Origin: Bdellovibrionales bacterium
GTDB lineage: Bacteria > Bdellovibrionota > Bdellovibrionia > Bdellovibrionales > Bdellovibrionaceae
DNA: 64,000 bases
NCBI GenBank assembly: GCA_005793345.1
Contig: SXSU01000106.1
Coordinates: 1-64,000, forward strand
Direction of reading: 5' to 3'
Part shown: piece after piece, positions 1 to 8,892 of the stretch
How positions within the stretch are numbered: the stretch's first letter is position 1
Layout of the letters: each line of letters starts with the position of its first letter
Position numbers and translations under genes: made by a program
Notes under the pieces: generated by a model
What the model was told of the DNA's origin: nothing
Seen by the model: only the letters and a program-made list of their open reading frames with translations
Databases searched by the model: none

Positions 1-495
1 AGAACCTGTAATAATTGGAGTGTGAACATTTACAAATCCTTGATCATGGAAAAATTTATGAATTGCAAAAGCAAGTTCAGATCTTACTCGAAATACTGCA
101 GAAAAAGTATTTGTGCGAGATCGTAAATGAGCAATCTCTCTTAAAAACTCAAAACTATGTCGTTTGTTTTGCAAGGGATATTTTAAATCAGCGACTTGGT
201 ATATTTTGATTTCAGAAGCAAGAACTTCAAAAGTTTGTCCAGCTCCTTGAGATTTTGTGACTTTTCCAGTAACATAAATAGAACTTGAAATTGGAAGTTT
301 GGCAACTTCGTCGAAATTAGAAAGTTTATTATCAAAGACAACTTGAACACCTTTAAAAAAAGTACCATCGTTAAGTTCGATAAAACCAAAGTTTTTTTGG
401 TCTCGAATTTTTCGAACCCAACCAGTTAACATTACTGTTTGATCTAGATATTTTTCGGTAGTTCTAAATAGTGACTTAACTAGAGTTGTTTCCAT
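1..495 (-). CDS. asnS: Asparaginyl-tRNA synthetase, N-terminal part (runs off window)
   Basis: Charges tRNA-Asn with asparagine in the cytoplasm. The minus-strand reading frame from ATG at 495 is open to the window edge (165 codons) and begins [20 protein letters not shown], followed by the OB-fold anticodon-binding domain of class II Asn/Asp synthetases ([20 protein letters not shown], about residues 25-45). The linker into the catalytic domain then starts, with [20 protein letters not shown] followed by a [11 protein letters not shown] segment, as expected for AsnRS motif 1. A purine-rich ribosome site (GGAAGG) lies just upstream of the ATG. The catalytic domain, motifs 2 and 3 and the stop lie outside the window. 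The assignment to AsnRS rather than AspRS rests on family resemblance of this N-terminal third. Confidence 0.9.
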   Translation of the reverse strand, partial: METTLVKSLFRTTEKYLDQTVMLTGWVRKIRDQKNFGFIELNDGTFFKGVQVVFDNKLSNFDEVAKLPISSSIYVTGKVTKSQGAGQTFEVLASEIKIYQVADLKYPLQNKRHSFEFLREIAHLRSRTNTFSAVFRVRSELAFAIHKFFHDQGFVNVHTPIITGS

Positions 496-512
496 TTGCA
501 CCTTCCATTAAT

Positions 513-654
513 ATAACTGCTCATGATTAAGTCTGATCGCTTTGCGATTATATGCGAGACAAAATCATACGCCCTTATTCTCTTGTTTGTTGGGGGCGAT
601 TTTCAATCACCCCGTATTATGAAAATCCAAACTAAAGTTTGTATTTTCATAATA
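513..654 (+). repeat. Family A repeat, copy A1 (hybrid hairpin)
   Basis: First of at least seven loci with the same unit: a hairpin starting ATAACTGCTCATGATTAAG, a linker TCTTGTTTGTTGG, a second hairpin (GGGGGCGATTTTCAATCACCCC) quoted only in part elsewhere, and a third hairpin with ATTATGAAAAT / ATTTTCATAAT arms. In this copy the right arm of hairpin 1 does not pair with its own left arm; it pairs with the inverted copy at 722-822. Confidence 0.85.
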
Positions 655-655
655 A

Positions 656-715
656 TCGCAATGAATATTATCTTAATAGAAGCATTTTTGTACCGCTTTG
701 ACTATACTCATTGCG
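656..715. repeat. Inverted repeat inside the family A cluster
   Basis: An 8-bp inverted repeat CGCAATGA (657-664) / TCATTGCG (708-715) encloses about 43 bp that is not part of the usual family A unit. It lies between copy A1 and the inverted copies and may be sequence trapped between them. No function is implied. Confidence 0.4.
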
Positions 716-721
716 GCTATT

Positions 722-822
722 AGGAGCTGGGAGATAGAAAATCTCCCCCAACAAGCAGGAAAATAAGGGCGTATGATTTTGTCTCGCATATAATCGCGAA
801 GCGATCAGACTTAATCATTTGC
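722..822 (-). repeat. Family A repeat, inverted copy A1b
   Basis: Reverse-oriented unit: GGGAGAT..ATCTCCC hairpin, the linker CAACAAGCAGGAAAATAA, then a hairpin whose left arm (GGGCGTATGATTTTGTCTCG) matches the right arm of copy A1 and whose right arm (ATCAGACTTAATCATTTGC) matches the left arm of copy A1. Confidence 0.8.
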
Positions 823-825
823 AGT

Positions 826-925
826 ACAGAGGTGATCGAAGATCAGCTCCAACAAGCAGGAAAATAAGTGCAAATGATTATGTCTGATATAATCGCGAAG
901 CGATCAGACTTAATCATTTGCACTT
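826..925 (-). repeat. Family A repeat, inverted copy A1c
   Basis: A second reverse-oriented unit follows at once, with the same CAACAAGCAGGAAAATAA linker and a well-paired hairpin (GTGCAAATGATTATGTCTGA ... ATCAGACTTAATCATTTGC). It ends at the stop codon of the next gene, so the hairpin could act as its transcription end. Together with A1 and A1b it fills the whole 430-bp gap between asnS and that gene. Confidence 0.8.
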
Positions 926-2291
926 ATTTAAGGTCAATTCTTTGTATCATTTGATACATATTTTTTTCGATTTCTGCTTTACTTAAATTATCAAAACTAA
1001 GTGAAGAGCGGGCTTCAATTTCACTAACTAATTTATCGTCAAATTGGTCAGGTTGTTGGGCAACAGCTTCAAAAATAATTAATTGGATAAAGGCATCCAT
1101 GGTTTGAGTTAATTCTTCATTGTTAGGATACAGTTCATTCAGTCTTTTAATAATAAAATGTGAATAATCAACTAACTGTATTACTTGTTCAGTTCTCATT
1201 TTTTTATCAAGTTTAGGATTATGAAAAACAGTTCTAGAATTAAAACCTTCATTTTGATCTTTTTCTAAATCTTGTAAATCATCAACCATTTGTAATAAAA
1301 ATCCAAAATCAAACGAAACTTGAAATTCTTTTTCAGATAAAACGGGTTTTGCTAAATAAGAGTCTGCAAGAACCGATGTCCCGCCCTTAAATGCACTTAT
1401 CCAAAGTATTTCTTCAGCAGATAGGGAAGGATCTCTTTGTCTCATGCTTTCCATTTGACCGTAATAAATACTAAGTACGGCTTGCTTAACATCAGGATAT
1501 TGGCTTGGTGAAAAAGTATCATACATTCTGTTAACATTTTCTAGAACTTTAATTTCAAGATCAGAAGATAATTCGATATTCTTACCGAGTAGCATTGAAC
1601 CGAATTTTTTTGCAAATTTTCCTTTGGCTTCTTTAGCTAAATTTGGATCATCAAACACATTGTCAGTATAGGGATAAAGCATGCTGTAGCCATATAATGG
1701 AGATGTCAGTTGAACATCAACATTCAATATTTTTTGAAGTGTTGCTGCAATCCAAACATTTCGGCTTGCTTGAAAAATTCCAGCTTCATCTATTTTAGGA
1801 TCAAGAATTTTTGCATTTGAAACAAAGTCCTGTAACATTTTAATAACTTTTGGATCATTCATTTTAACAACATTTTGTAATGGAATTTTTAAAGTCATTG
1901 CAAATTGGTTAAAACCTGCTTGTTGTAACCATGACTCTTTATTCGTGCAAAATTCTGGAAGTTTTGCAGGTCTAAGTTCTTTATTATTACAATCAAATTC
2001 TGCGACTTCTTTTAATTGTATAGTTGATTCAACTAATTTTTCTTTTTCTTCTGAAGAAATTTTTGGGCCAAGTACTTTATTTAAATAGTCTTCAGAGCGG
2101 ACGTTTTGAGTTAACCATAAATTTTTCCATTCCTTAATTGACTGATTAAGAGTTGCAGTCAAACGAGAGCTAAATTGCGGATTCATTCCCGGATAAGAAC
2201 TTATCTCTGTAGCATTAGATAGAATAGAATTTAATACTACAATTGAAATTGCAAATACTAAAGCTAATTTATTTGAGTAATTAAATTTCAT
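924..2291 (-). CDS. Exported protein with class I isoprenoid-synthase fold
   Basis: A 455-residue protein. Residues 1-27 form a Sec-type signal peptide (positive start, hydrophobic core, SNA end). The body is helical and carries two acidic motifs of class I trans-isoprenyl-diphosphate synthases: DNVFDD (about residues 210-215) and DDLQD (about 337-341), the second within FLLQMVDDLQDLEKD. Spacing of about 125 residues is normal for this fold, where these Asp residues bind Mg-diphosphate. ATG 2291 was chosen because AGGAG lies 6-7 bases upstream and the signal peptide follows directly; a start 27 bases upstream is possible. The ATG overlaps the stop of the upstream gene (ATGA), so the two are translationally coupled. 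Substrate and product are unknown. Export is unusual for this fold, so a non-catalytic role is possible. Confidence 0.65.
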   Translation of the reverse strand: MKFNYSNKLALVFAISIVVLNSILSNATEISSYPGMNPQFSSRLTATLNQSIKEWKNLWLTQNVRSEDYLNKVLGPKISSEEKEKLVESTIQLKEVAEFDCNNKELRPAKLPEFCTNKESWLQQAGFNQFAMTLKIPLQNVVKMNDPKVIKMLQDFVSNAKILDPKIDEAGIFQASRNVWIAATLQKILNVDVQLTSPLYGYSMLYPYTDNVFDDPNLAKEAKGKFAKKFGSMLLGKNIELSSDLEIKVLENVNRMYDTFSPSQYPDVKQAVLSIYYGQMESMRQRDPSLSAEEILWISAFKGGTSVLADSYLAKPVLSEKEFQVSFDFGFLLQMVDDLQDLEKDQNEGFNSRTVFHNPKLDKKMRTEQVIQLVDYSHFIIKRLNELYPNNEELTQTMDAFIQLIIFEAVAQQPDQFDDKLVSEIEARSSLSFDNLSKAEIEKNMYQMIQRIDLK

Positions 2292-3346
2292 ATTGAACTC
2301 CTGAATAATCGCATACAAGTTAGCGAATCGGGTTGAATAGTTTTTGTTGTTAAATTAGATTCTCGATAATAATTTAATAACCCTGTAATACCTAGAACTG
2401 CACCAACTGTAATTGCTAAAGGTTCTGCTTTCATAATTCCAGGCATCACTCCAAAAGCAGTTAATTCAAGTGAAGGAATAATGTATTTGTATTGAGTCGG
2501 AGAAATTTTATTGAGTTTTAGTTGGTAATCAAAATGAATTTTCCAGAAATTTTTTATAATTGTATAAATAAAAGCTGAATTTATAGAACTAAAAATTACA
2601 TCACTTATATTTAGGGATTCCCAATTGATAATTGTACTTACTATTCCTAAATTTACTAGTTTATGAATTGATGAAGTAATTAAATCTATATTTTTTGAGC
2701 TCTTAATATTATTAGTATCCACGTTAAATATTTTTTTAACTGGATTTAAAAGATATTTTTGTTCACCGTTTGGATCTAAAGTAAAAATTAAATTGTGAAC
2801 AGTTGAAAAGACTGATCCAATTAATGCTGGTGTAAATGGCAAGTAATGAAAGTAATAGTAAGTCCCAATTGCAGATTTTATAACTGCGACAGAAATGGAA
2901 ACTGCAGTAATATAATCAGATTTGGGATTGGTGTTTGCAGTGTTATTTATAGATTTTGCGCTTGTATACGAATTACTATGCACAGGTACTAAGATAACAT
3001 TTTTTATATTATTTTGAATTAAGTAACTTTGTAAAAATTGAAACTCATTTTCTTTTATTGAATCAAGATCTATGCTCAGTATCCATGATTTACTTGGTTT
3101 ATTATTAACATTTACTGATTTAAAATGACTAAGTAATTCTATAAATAAATTGAAATTTTGTGTGCCCTGATAAACTTCTGTGAATGTAGTGCTTTGATCT
3201 AATAATTCAATTTCAATGGAATTGTAAATTTTAGTGTTACTTTGGGTTTTGTATTCATATTCATTTAAGAAGTTTTGGCCGTAGAGCTTAAAAGAGAATG
3301 AAAAAATGATTAACAAATAAAAATACAATTTTTTCATATTTTTCAT
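2288..3346 (-). CDS. Exported/membrane protein of unknown function, coupled to the isoprenoid-synthase-like gene
   Basis: About 352 residues. It starts with a hydrophobic signal (KKLYFYLLIIFSFSFKLYG) and continues with a soluble section of about 110 residues, then hydrophobic stretches around residues 145-190 and again near 300-330 (FGVMPGIMKAEPLAITVGAV), so it is probably an inner-membrane protein with an external N-terminal domain. I recognise no family. The start is taken at ATG 3346, with AGG ten bases upstream; an in-frame TTG nine bases earlier is the alternative. The stop overlaps the start of the next gene by ATGA, the strongest hint to its role: it is likely made together with the exported isoprenoid-synthase-like protein and may act with it at the membrane. 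Confidence 0.6.
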   Translation of the reverse strand: MKNMKKLYFYLLIIFSFSFKLYGQNFLNEYEYKTQSNTKIYNSIEIELLDQSTTFTEVYQGTQNFNLFIELLSHFKSVNVNNKPSKSWILSIDLDSIKENEFQFLQSYLIQNNIKNVILVPVHSNSYTSAKSINNTANTNPKSDYITAVSISVAVIKSAIGTYYYFHYLPFTPALIGSVFSTVHNLIFTLDPNGEQKYLLNPVKKIFNVDTNNIKSSKNIDLITSSIHKLVNLGIVSTIINWESLNISDVIFSSINSAFIYTIIKNFWKIHFDYQLKLNKISPTQYKYIIPSLELTAFGVMPGIMKAEPLAITVGAVLGITGLLNYYRESNLTTKTIQPDSLTCMRLFRSSI

Positions 3347-3753
3347 TTTTTTCAAACCTAATTCTAGATGTTTAAATCCAATACAATAACTTTAAACAAA
3401 AGTAGATATTAAGCGATATTCAAATAATTTTAAATTTAAAAATCTACTTGAAATTTTGTTGGTAGAATAAATGAACTTTTGGCAAAAATGTGATTTTAAA
3501 AAAATATAAGATTTTATATATTTAATTGATGATTGTATAAATAATCTACATGGGTTATTAAATTTTCAATCATCACATGCGGATAATTAAGATTGGATGA
3601 CTTGCATTATATTAGCCTGAATAACTGCTCATGATTAAGTCTGATTGCTGCGCAATTTTATCAGACATAATCACGAGTAGTTATTCTCTTGTTTGTTGGG
3701 GGCGATTTTCAATCACCCCGTACAATATATCTCGAAAAGATTTAATATAATAT
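3347..3753. other. Intergenic AT-rich region with family A copy A2
   Basis: About 400 bases without a gene. The part at 3360-3610 is very AT-rich and presumably contains the leftward promoter of the 2288-3346 gene. The part at 3620-3724 is a family A repeat, downstream of the 3754-4194 gene on the minus strand. Nothing else is recognisable. Confidence 0.5.
3620..3724 (+). repeat. Family A repeat, copy A2
   Basis: Hairpin 1 (ATAACTGCTCATGATTAAG ... ATCACGAGTAGTTATT), the TCTTGTTTGTTGG linker and hairpin 2 ending in ATCACCCCGTA. Hairpin 3 is missing, so this is a truncated unit. Confidence 0.85.
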
Positions 3754-4194
3754 TTACTTTTTTTGGCAACTCATTTCAATTTGTTCAAAGCCTTGTGTAC
3801 TCAATTCTCCATATAACTTTAGAATTGCGGGATAAACAATTTCTGGATCAGTTGGTATTTCCGTACTTGTAAAGTATAAATCAAAAGATTTATTTTTCAA
3901 AACAACGACTTCTTTAAATAATTCTTTTGATAAGTTATAAGTTTCAGGAAGTTCTCTTTCTCCGAAAAATGAAATTTCACCTAAGTGAGCGATAAACAAA
4001 TCTGGTAATTGTGGGTAGTAGTCTACATAAATATTATATCCAGCATCTCTTAGATAAGTTGGATTACAATTAAAATGTGCTTCAGCTAGAAACCCACTCG
4101 ACGATGAAGAGCCATCACGAGCTAAACTAGGTATCGATAGTGAAGCCAGCGTAATAATTATAGATATTAGAAAATATATTTTTAAATTTTTCAT
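3754..4194 (-). CDS. Small exported protein of unknown function
   Basis: 146 residues. It begins with a Sec signal peptide (KNLKIYFLISIIITLASLSI then PSLA) with a likely cut after SLARDG or just before it. The mature part of about 120 residues has only two cysteines, an FNCNP near the start and MSCQKK at the end, which could form one disulfide in the periplasm. I do not recognise the family. AGAGAG precedes the ATG. The gene stands alone between the coupled pair downstream and the TIGR02147 gene upstream, from which it is separated by about 200 AT-rich bases, so it probably has its own promoter. Confidence 0.6.
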   Translation of the reverse strand: MKNLKIYFLISIIITLASLSIPSLARDGSSSSSGFLAEAHFNCNPTYLRDAGYNIYVDYYPQLPDLFIAHLGEISFFGERELPETYNLSKELFKEVVVLKNKSFDLYFTSTEIPTDPEIVYPAILKLYGELSTQGFEQIEMSCQKK

Positions 4195-4393
4195 TTGGTA
4201 CTCTCTTTTTAAGTTTAAATAGTATTAGTTTTGTATTTTTTTGTTATAAATGAATTCATTCAATGATTGGAATCTAGCATTCCTTTATTTAAAGATAAAT
4301 GTATTTATTCTTATTAATAGGGCTTATTGTTAATAATAAACTAACACGGTAACACATCAATAAATTAAGCTATTTGAAGCCAAAGCTTGATAG

Positions 4394-5218
4394 TTACAAA
4401 GTAAAAAAGTCTAAAAGTAAAACTACTATTTCTTCTTCTTTAGAGGGTTCAATAACGTTTCTTGTTTTTTTTACAAAATCAATAACCATTGTTCTTAAAA
4501 ATAATAAATCCTCATGACTGAGAGAGCATACTGTAGAGTAATGAAGGCCAAGGGGAGTTATTTTATCGCCTTCTTGTTGAACTCTCCGTCGCCAATTTTG
4601 ATGGTTTAACCAAACTAAAGGTGAAGATTCTGGTAAGTGAATATTTTGAATTTTAGAATTCCAAATACTATTGTTTTTAGTAGCTAGGCCCATGTCTTCA
4701 AGTTGTTTCAGGTAATAAATAGTTTCATCTGCTGTTAAGTTAAATTTGGTAGATAATGCAGATACAGTTCGGAGATGAGGTACTGATAAAGCAACGTGAA
4801 TTGCGGGATAAATCCAACTCGAGTAATATATAGTTTTATGCAATATAGATAGTTCTTGCGAAATAACTACTTTTTCGATTTTCTGTGTATTTATTATTAA
4901 TGATTCAAGTTTCAGTTCATAGTATTTTTGCAATTCGGGGGTTCCAGCTCTTTCAAAATGCACTAAATTTATAAAATAATCAGTTTCATCTTGAGTTAAT
5001 TTTAGTAATTTAGCAATTCCAATTGCATGCTCGGGAGTCAGTTGTGATTTACCACTTAGAACCTGAGATAAATATGTTTTTTGACAACTTGCTGATAGAG
5101 CAATTAAAGATTGAACACCACGAATATCTTTATTTTCAGCTATAATTGATTTTAAGAATTTTTTATAAGAACCATAGGTAAATATATTTAATAACTTTAA
5201 ATCTATATTCTTGTTCAT
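4394..5218 (-). CDS. TIGR02147-family regulator (DUF4423)
   Basis: 274 residues of the TIGR02147 family, a group of putative DNA-binding regulators with many paralogues in Bdellovibrionota and Fibrobacteres. The N-terminal part has the family start (FTYGSYKKFLKSIIAE) and a Cro/XRE-like helix-turn-helix (about 35-80: SLIALSASCQKTYLSQVLSG, with a TPEHAIGIAKLLKL helix). The middle contains a second winged-helix segment (LRTVSALSTKFNLTADETIY, then LKQLEDMGLA), and the end is the DUF4423 helix bundle. It is the last gene of the leftward Agl/Glt-like operon, 11 bases after the coiled-coil gene, so it may regulate that operon. Its target is not visible from sequence. Confidence 0.8.
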   Translation of the reverse strand: MNKNIDLKLLNIFTYGSYKKFLKSIIAENKDIRGVQSLIALSASCQKTYLSQVLSGKSQLTPEHAIGIAKLLKLTQDETDYFINLVHFERAGTPELQKYYELKLESLIINTQKIEKVVISQELSILHKTIYYSSWIYPAIHVALSVPHLRTVSALSTKFNLTADETIYYLKQLEDMGLATKNNSIWNSKIQNIHLPESSPLVWLNHQNWRRRVQQEGDKITPLGLHYSTVCSLSHEDLLFLRTMVIDFVKKTRNVIEPSKEEEIVVLLLDFFTL

Positions 5219-5229
5219 TTCGTGAATTC

Positions 5230-5901
5230 TTAATTTTCTAAAAGTGTTTTAACATCATCTTGCATTTTTTGATGAGAATCTCTTTCTTTTGTCCATTTTG
5301 CCAATTCTTTATCATTATTTTTTCTTTTTTGTGTCCAGATTTGAAGTTCTTTTTTAGCACTAAGAATATTTTTATCCACTTCAGAAATAGAAGATTGAAT
5401 TTGTTTTTGATTTTCTAAACCTTTATTTTTTGATGCAAGATAGGTTTCTTTATTTTTTTGTAACTCTACAATATTATTATTTCTCTTTTCTTGTTGTGCT
5501 TTTAATTGCGCAATAACTTGTTCTAATTTTGTAATCTTTTGTTTCTCATCTTCTAATGATTGCTTTTCTTTTGAAACTAAGAGATCAAACTTAGCCATTT
5601 CTTTTCCGTGGTTTTGAATTATTCTTTCATTTTCTTTATATAAATTTTGAAGAGTTTTCTTTTGGGCTTGCAACTCCGCACTGGTTTTGTTCATTGCTTG
5701 AATATTACTATCTACAATACTCAAATTTTTTTGAATATCGTTTATATTGGATTGACTAGTCTCAATATTTTTATTTATTTTAGTTAGTCCATCTTCTGCA
5801 CTTAATTCTTTAGCAGTGATATTAAATGTTATCAAAAATATAAATGATGTTAATAACAGATTCCTAAAATAAATTTGAAATTGATTTTGATTGAGTTGCA
5901 T
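5230..5901 (-). CDS. Exported coiled-coil protein of the Agl/Glt-like operon
   Basis: 223 residues: a signal peptide (about 1-30, ending FNITAKE) and then an almost continuous coiled coil of about 190 residues rich in K, E, Q and N. It resembles the coiled-coil half of EnvC/M23-associated proteins, but no peptidase domain follows. ATG 5901 is chosen because AGAAGGAGCAGGT precedes it; the frame is open 30 bases further upstream into the preceding gene, but that start has no ribosome site. The gene lies 11 bases downstream of the TPR/coiled-coil gene and belongs to the same transcript. A structural or spacer role in the periplasm is plausible; no specific function is known. Confidence 0.65.
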   Translation of the reverse strand: MQLNQNQFQIYFRNLLLTSFIFLITFNITAKELSAEDGLTKINKNIETSQSNINDIQKNLSIVDSNIQAMNKTSAELQAQKKTLQNLYKENERIIQNHGKEMAKFDLLVSKEKQSLEDEKQKITKLEQVIAQLKAQQEKRNNNIVELQKNKETYLASKNKGLENQKQIQSSISEVDKNILSAKKELQIWTQKRKNNDKELAKWTKERDSHQKMQDDVKTLLEN

Positions 5902-5912
5902 ACCTGCTCCTT

Positions 5913-8012
5913 CTATTCTTTTTCTGCACATACATTATTGAGAGAAGATTTAAAGTTTCCAATTTCATCTTCCCAGATTTCTCCTCTAAAGTCCCATTGC
6001 ATATTTGCTTCAGCCTTTTTTGCTTTCAATTCGTCTGCTGTGAGTTGTTTTTTAACAGAATCTGGGTTCTCAGATGCCATTTGGAACCTTAAATGTTCAC
6101 CAGCTCCTGAGTAAATTTCATAATGCAAAAGTTCACTTTGAGTAAGCCAATGTTTTAACTCTTGTGATACAATTTTAATTCTATTAAATAAAACTTCTGA
6201 AGCGTCCAGTTTTATTAAATCTTTTTGAGCCATTAATCGAGAGATGGCTTCTTTTTGAAATTTTTGAAGTAAGGTATAGGCTCTAGCTGTTACTTCTTGA
6301 AGTAATTTTAATTTCATAATTTTTTTATCATTACTTAGTGATTCTTTTTGAACTGCAGCTTTTTGTTCATCATCATGATTTTCTTTTAAAAAATTTTTAA
6401 TTTGCGCTTGTCTTTTTTTAATTTCCTCAATTTTTGCGATCCATTTTTTTTCTTTTTCTTTTAATTCATTTTGAATTTTATTATAAGTTTGTGATTCGTC
6501 TTCTAACTCATTAATTCTTTTTTGAAGAGAAACAAAGCGTGGATCTCTTGCCATTTCAATAATTAAAGAACGTGGCAGTCCATCTGCTTCCTTTGCTAGT
6601 GGTGATATTAACAATTTTTTTATAGTTTCATAAGTTGTTTTTTTATTAAATTTACTTAAGTAGTCATCAATTTTTTTATCAGCTTGTGAGTATTTTCGTA
6701 AGAATTGTTGAAGTACTGTTAAGCTATCACCAAATTGACATAAATTCAAATAACTAACTGTTCTGACAATATAAGATTCGGGTTGATAGGCATTTTTAAA
6801 ATAATCTGTGTGCAAAGAAAACATATTTCCTGCCGCACCTACATAATCCTTATTTAAAATTTGCGCCCAAGCAGTTTCTATAAGTGATTGAAGCCAAAGG
6901 GCATTATTTTTCTCAACTTTTTGATAAGTCGAATAGGCATTTTTAAAATCTTCTTTTTGAAAATAAATTCGCGCCAAAGTCATTGCGGCTAATGATTTAA
7001 CATCCCAGTTTGCTTTAGATTCTTCTGTTCTTTTTACTAAACTTTCTAAATCACTTTGTGCTAAATCTATTTGATTAGATCGATACTTAATGAGAGCTTT
7101 TAAAAATAATGCTTCAAGTTTAAGTGGAGAATCTTCAGGAATGCTTTCAATAATTGCAAAGGCATCATTTAAATTCTTTTTGTCCATAAGATCTTTAACA
7201 ATAGCAATTGAAAAAGCTCCCCAGGTTGTTGGTTCAATTTTTTGAAGTAGGGCATGTGGATAAATTTGTTGAGCCATATCAATATCTGAAGTTCTAGTAA
7301 GTTCAATTAATGATTTAATGCTTTTAGTTCTAAGTTCTGAATTTTCACTTTTACTTTGATTTATTATTAAAAATAATTGTGTGATCGTTTCATTTCTAAG
7401 TCCCAGAGGTAGTGCTGCTCTTGTTAAGGACCATCTTGAATGTTGACTATATTTTGGATCATTAATTGTTTCACTTAGTAGAGCAAGAGCAAGTTCATAA
7501 TTTTCTTTCAAATCAAGAATAGTTAAAGCTTCAATTAATTTAAATTCGTTTAAAGAAATAGGTTCTATTTCTTTAAGATTAAGAGGAGAATCTGGAAAAG
7601 GTAAAACTTCTAGGATGTTGAATTGAGTTAAATTTTGAGTTTCAATAGGGGACTTAATTTCTTGTAAGGATTTAGAGGCATTTGGTATTAACAACATTTT
7701 ACTCCACTCATTTGTAGGAATAAGGGAGGGTGAGTCTGGAAGTTTTAAATTTGGAGTTTCTATTTTTAGATAATTGTAAATTGGATATTCTTTTTTGGAA
7801 ATAGCTGAATCAAATGAGATATTGATTTTTGATAAATCTTTAATTTTAAATTTTTGATCTTTCACTTTTAAAATTTGACTTGATTGTTTGTTTTGTACTT
7901 TTGGTGGTTTAACCAGTGATTTAGTTTGGGCAAGAGAAGCTACTTGAATAAGTAAAGTACCTATACTAAATAAGAGCGAACAAAATTTTAATTCTTTTAC
8001 TTTTATCATCAT
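5913..8012 (-). CDS. Exported TPR and coiled-coil protein, Agl/Glt-like operon
   Basis: 699 residues. A signal peptide (hydrophobic core CSLLFSIGTLLIQVASLAQ) is followed by a basic linker. Helical tetratricopeptide-like repeats fill about residues 150-480 (for example EALFLKALIKYRSNQIDLAQ and AMTLARIYFQKEDFKNAYS). A coiled coil covers about 500-580 (ELEDESQTYNKIQNELKEKE), and the conserved-looking C-terminus carries a W-rich segment (WDFRGEIWEDEIGNF). Large periplasmic TPR proteins such as GltD and GltE are core parts of the Myxococcus Agl/Glt gliding complex; this may be the counterpart of GltE, though it is longer and has an added coiled coil. It lies 15 bases after the beta-barrel gene. 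GAGG precedes a double ATG (8012/8009). Confidence 0.65.
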   Translation of the reverse strand: MMIKVKELKFCSLLFSIGTLLIQVASLAQTKSLVKPPKVQNKQSSQILKVKDQKFKIKDLSKINISFDSAISKKEYPIYNYLKIETPNLKLPDSPSLIPTNEWSKMLLIPNASKSLQEIKSPIETQNLTQFNILEVLPFPDSPLNLKEIEPISLNEFKLIEALTILDLKENYELALALLSETINDPKYSQHSRWSLTRAALPLGLRNETITQLFLIINQSKSENSELRTKSIKSLIELTRTSDIDMAQQIYPHALLQKIEPTTWGAFSIAIVKDLMDKKNLNDAFAIIESIPEDSPLKLEALFLKALIKYRSNQIDLAQSDLESLVKRTEESKANWDVKSLAAMTLARIYFQKEDFKNAYSTYQKVEKNNALWLQSLIETAWAQILNKDYVGAAGNMFSLHTDYFKNAYQPESYIVRTVSYLNLCQFGDSLTVLQQFLRKYSQADKKIDDYLSKFNKKTTYETIKKLLISPLAKEADGLPRSLIIEMARDPRFVSLQKRINELEDESQTYNKIQNELKEKEKKWIAKIEEIKKRQAQIKNFLKENHDDEQKAAVQKESLSNDKKIMKLKLLQEVTARAYTLLQKFQKEAISRLMAQKDLIKLDASEVLFNRIKIVSQELKHWLTQSELLHYEIYSGAGEHLRFQMASENPDSVKKQLTADELKAKKAEANMQWDFRGEIWEDEIGNFKSSLNNVCAEKE

Positions 8013-8027
8013 GGGTCCTCATTTTGC

Positions 8028-8837
8028 CTAATGAAAATAGGTTAAACCAAATTGCCAAGTTGTATCTAATAGGGTAGAGCTACCTAAATTTCTTGTGCTT
8101 TCGCTTGCGCCAGATTGAATTCTAAACTTCATTTGGTTTTGACTGGCCCATTTATTTCTAAGATCAAATCGGAAGGCAAAATTATTTGTCAAAAACCAAT
8201 TTTGAGTTACAGTAATTCCATAATTATTAGTTGATTTATTAATTCCACCGTTTTCTGTGGCTATTTGATAATCTGTTTTACCAAAACATAAAGTAAATGC
8301 TAAATCTAAATACATAATCTTTTTTTCAAGGAGACTTACTTTTGCGTATACTGGAACAAATGTTAAACCGACATCTGTTGTTCCCCTTGGTCGATTAAAA
8401 TCAGGATGTACTCCAGAAAAACCTTCAAAACCCTTTGTAACACTGCTGTCTTTTGTATTAAATTTGACATTATCAAATTCGATACCCCAACGTTCATTAA
8501 AAAAATAACCAAGTGATACAGCATTGGGTGTGCCTTCTGAGAAACCATCATTGATAAGTTTGCCAGATTGTAAACTTAAAAAAAATCTTTTCTCTTTAGT
8601 GTAGGATCTATTTTGAACAACAGTAAAATAATCATCTTTACTTGACCAATACTTTTTTTCGAGTTGATCAACATTTAATTTATCACTTATTTCAGGTTCA
8701 GCAGTCGAAGGAACTAGAACTTCACTGGGTGGAGTATCTGCGCATAATCCAATTAATGATTTAAAAAATAAATTTGCAATTATAAAAATAGTTATTATTA
8801 AGTTTCTTTTGTAACTTAATGAATTAAAATTTTTCAT
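8028..8837 (-). CDS. Outer-membrane beta-barrel protein of the Agl/Glt-like operon
   Basis: 269 residues: a signal peptide (NLIITIFIIANLFFKSLIGL, cut near CADTPPSE), a linker of about 55 residues, and then a beta-barrel domain built of alternating aromatic/hydrophobic strands (RFFLSLQSGKLINDGFSEGT; SLGYFFNERWGIEFDNVKF; LLDTTWQFGLTYFH). It ends in an aromatic-rich strand, as expected for BAM-dependent outer-membrane proteins. Agl/Glt machines include outer-membrane barrels (GltA, GltB, GltH), and position in the operon suggests this is one of them; which one cannot be said. ATG 8837 is chosen because AAGGAGA lies seven bases upstream; an in-frame GTG at 8843 overlaps that site. Confidence 0.7.
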   Translation of the reverse strand: MKNFNSLSYKRNLIITIFIIANLFFKSLIGLCADTPPSEVLVPSTAEPEISDKLNVDQLEKKYWSSKDDYFTVVQNRSYTKEKRFFLSLQSGKLINDGFSEGTPNAVSLGYFFNERWGIEFDNVKFNTKDSSVTKGFEGFSGVHPDFNRPRGTTDVGLTFVPVYAKVSLLEKKIMYLDLAFTLCFGKTDYQIATENGGINKSTNNYGITVTQNWFLTNNFAFRFDLRNKWASQNQMKFRIQSGASESTRNLGSSTLLDTTWQFGLTYFH

Positions 8838-8892
8838 AATCACTCTCCTTGTTATCTCTTACATGTTTATTGCAAAACATTTGTAAGAACAT

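Noticed and set aside
523-723. Open frame of 66 codons inside the family A cluster
   Set aside because: It runs through repeat hairpins, has no ribosome site and its sequence recurs in other copies.
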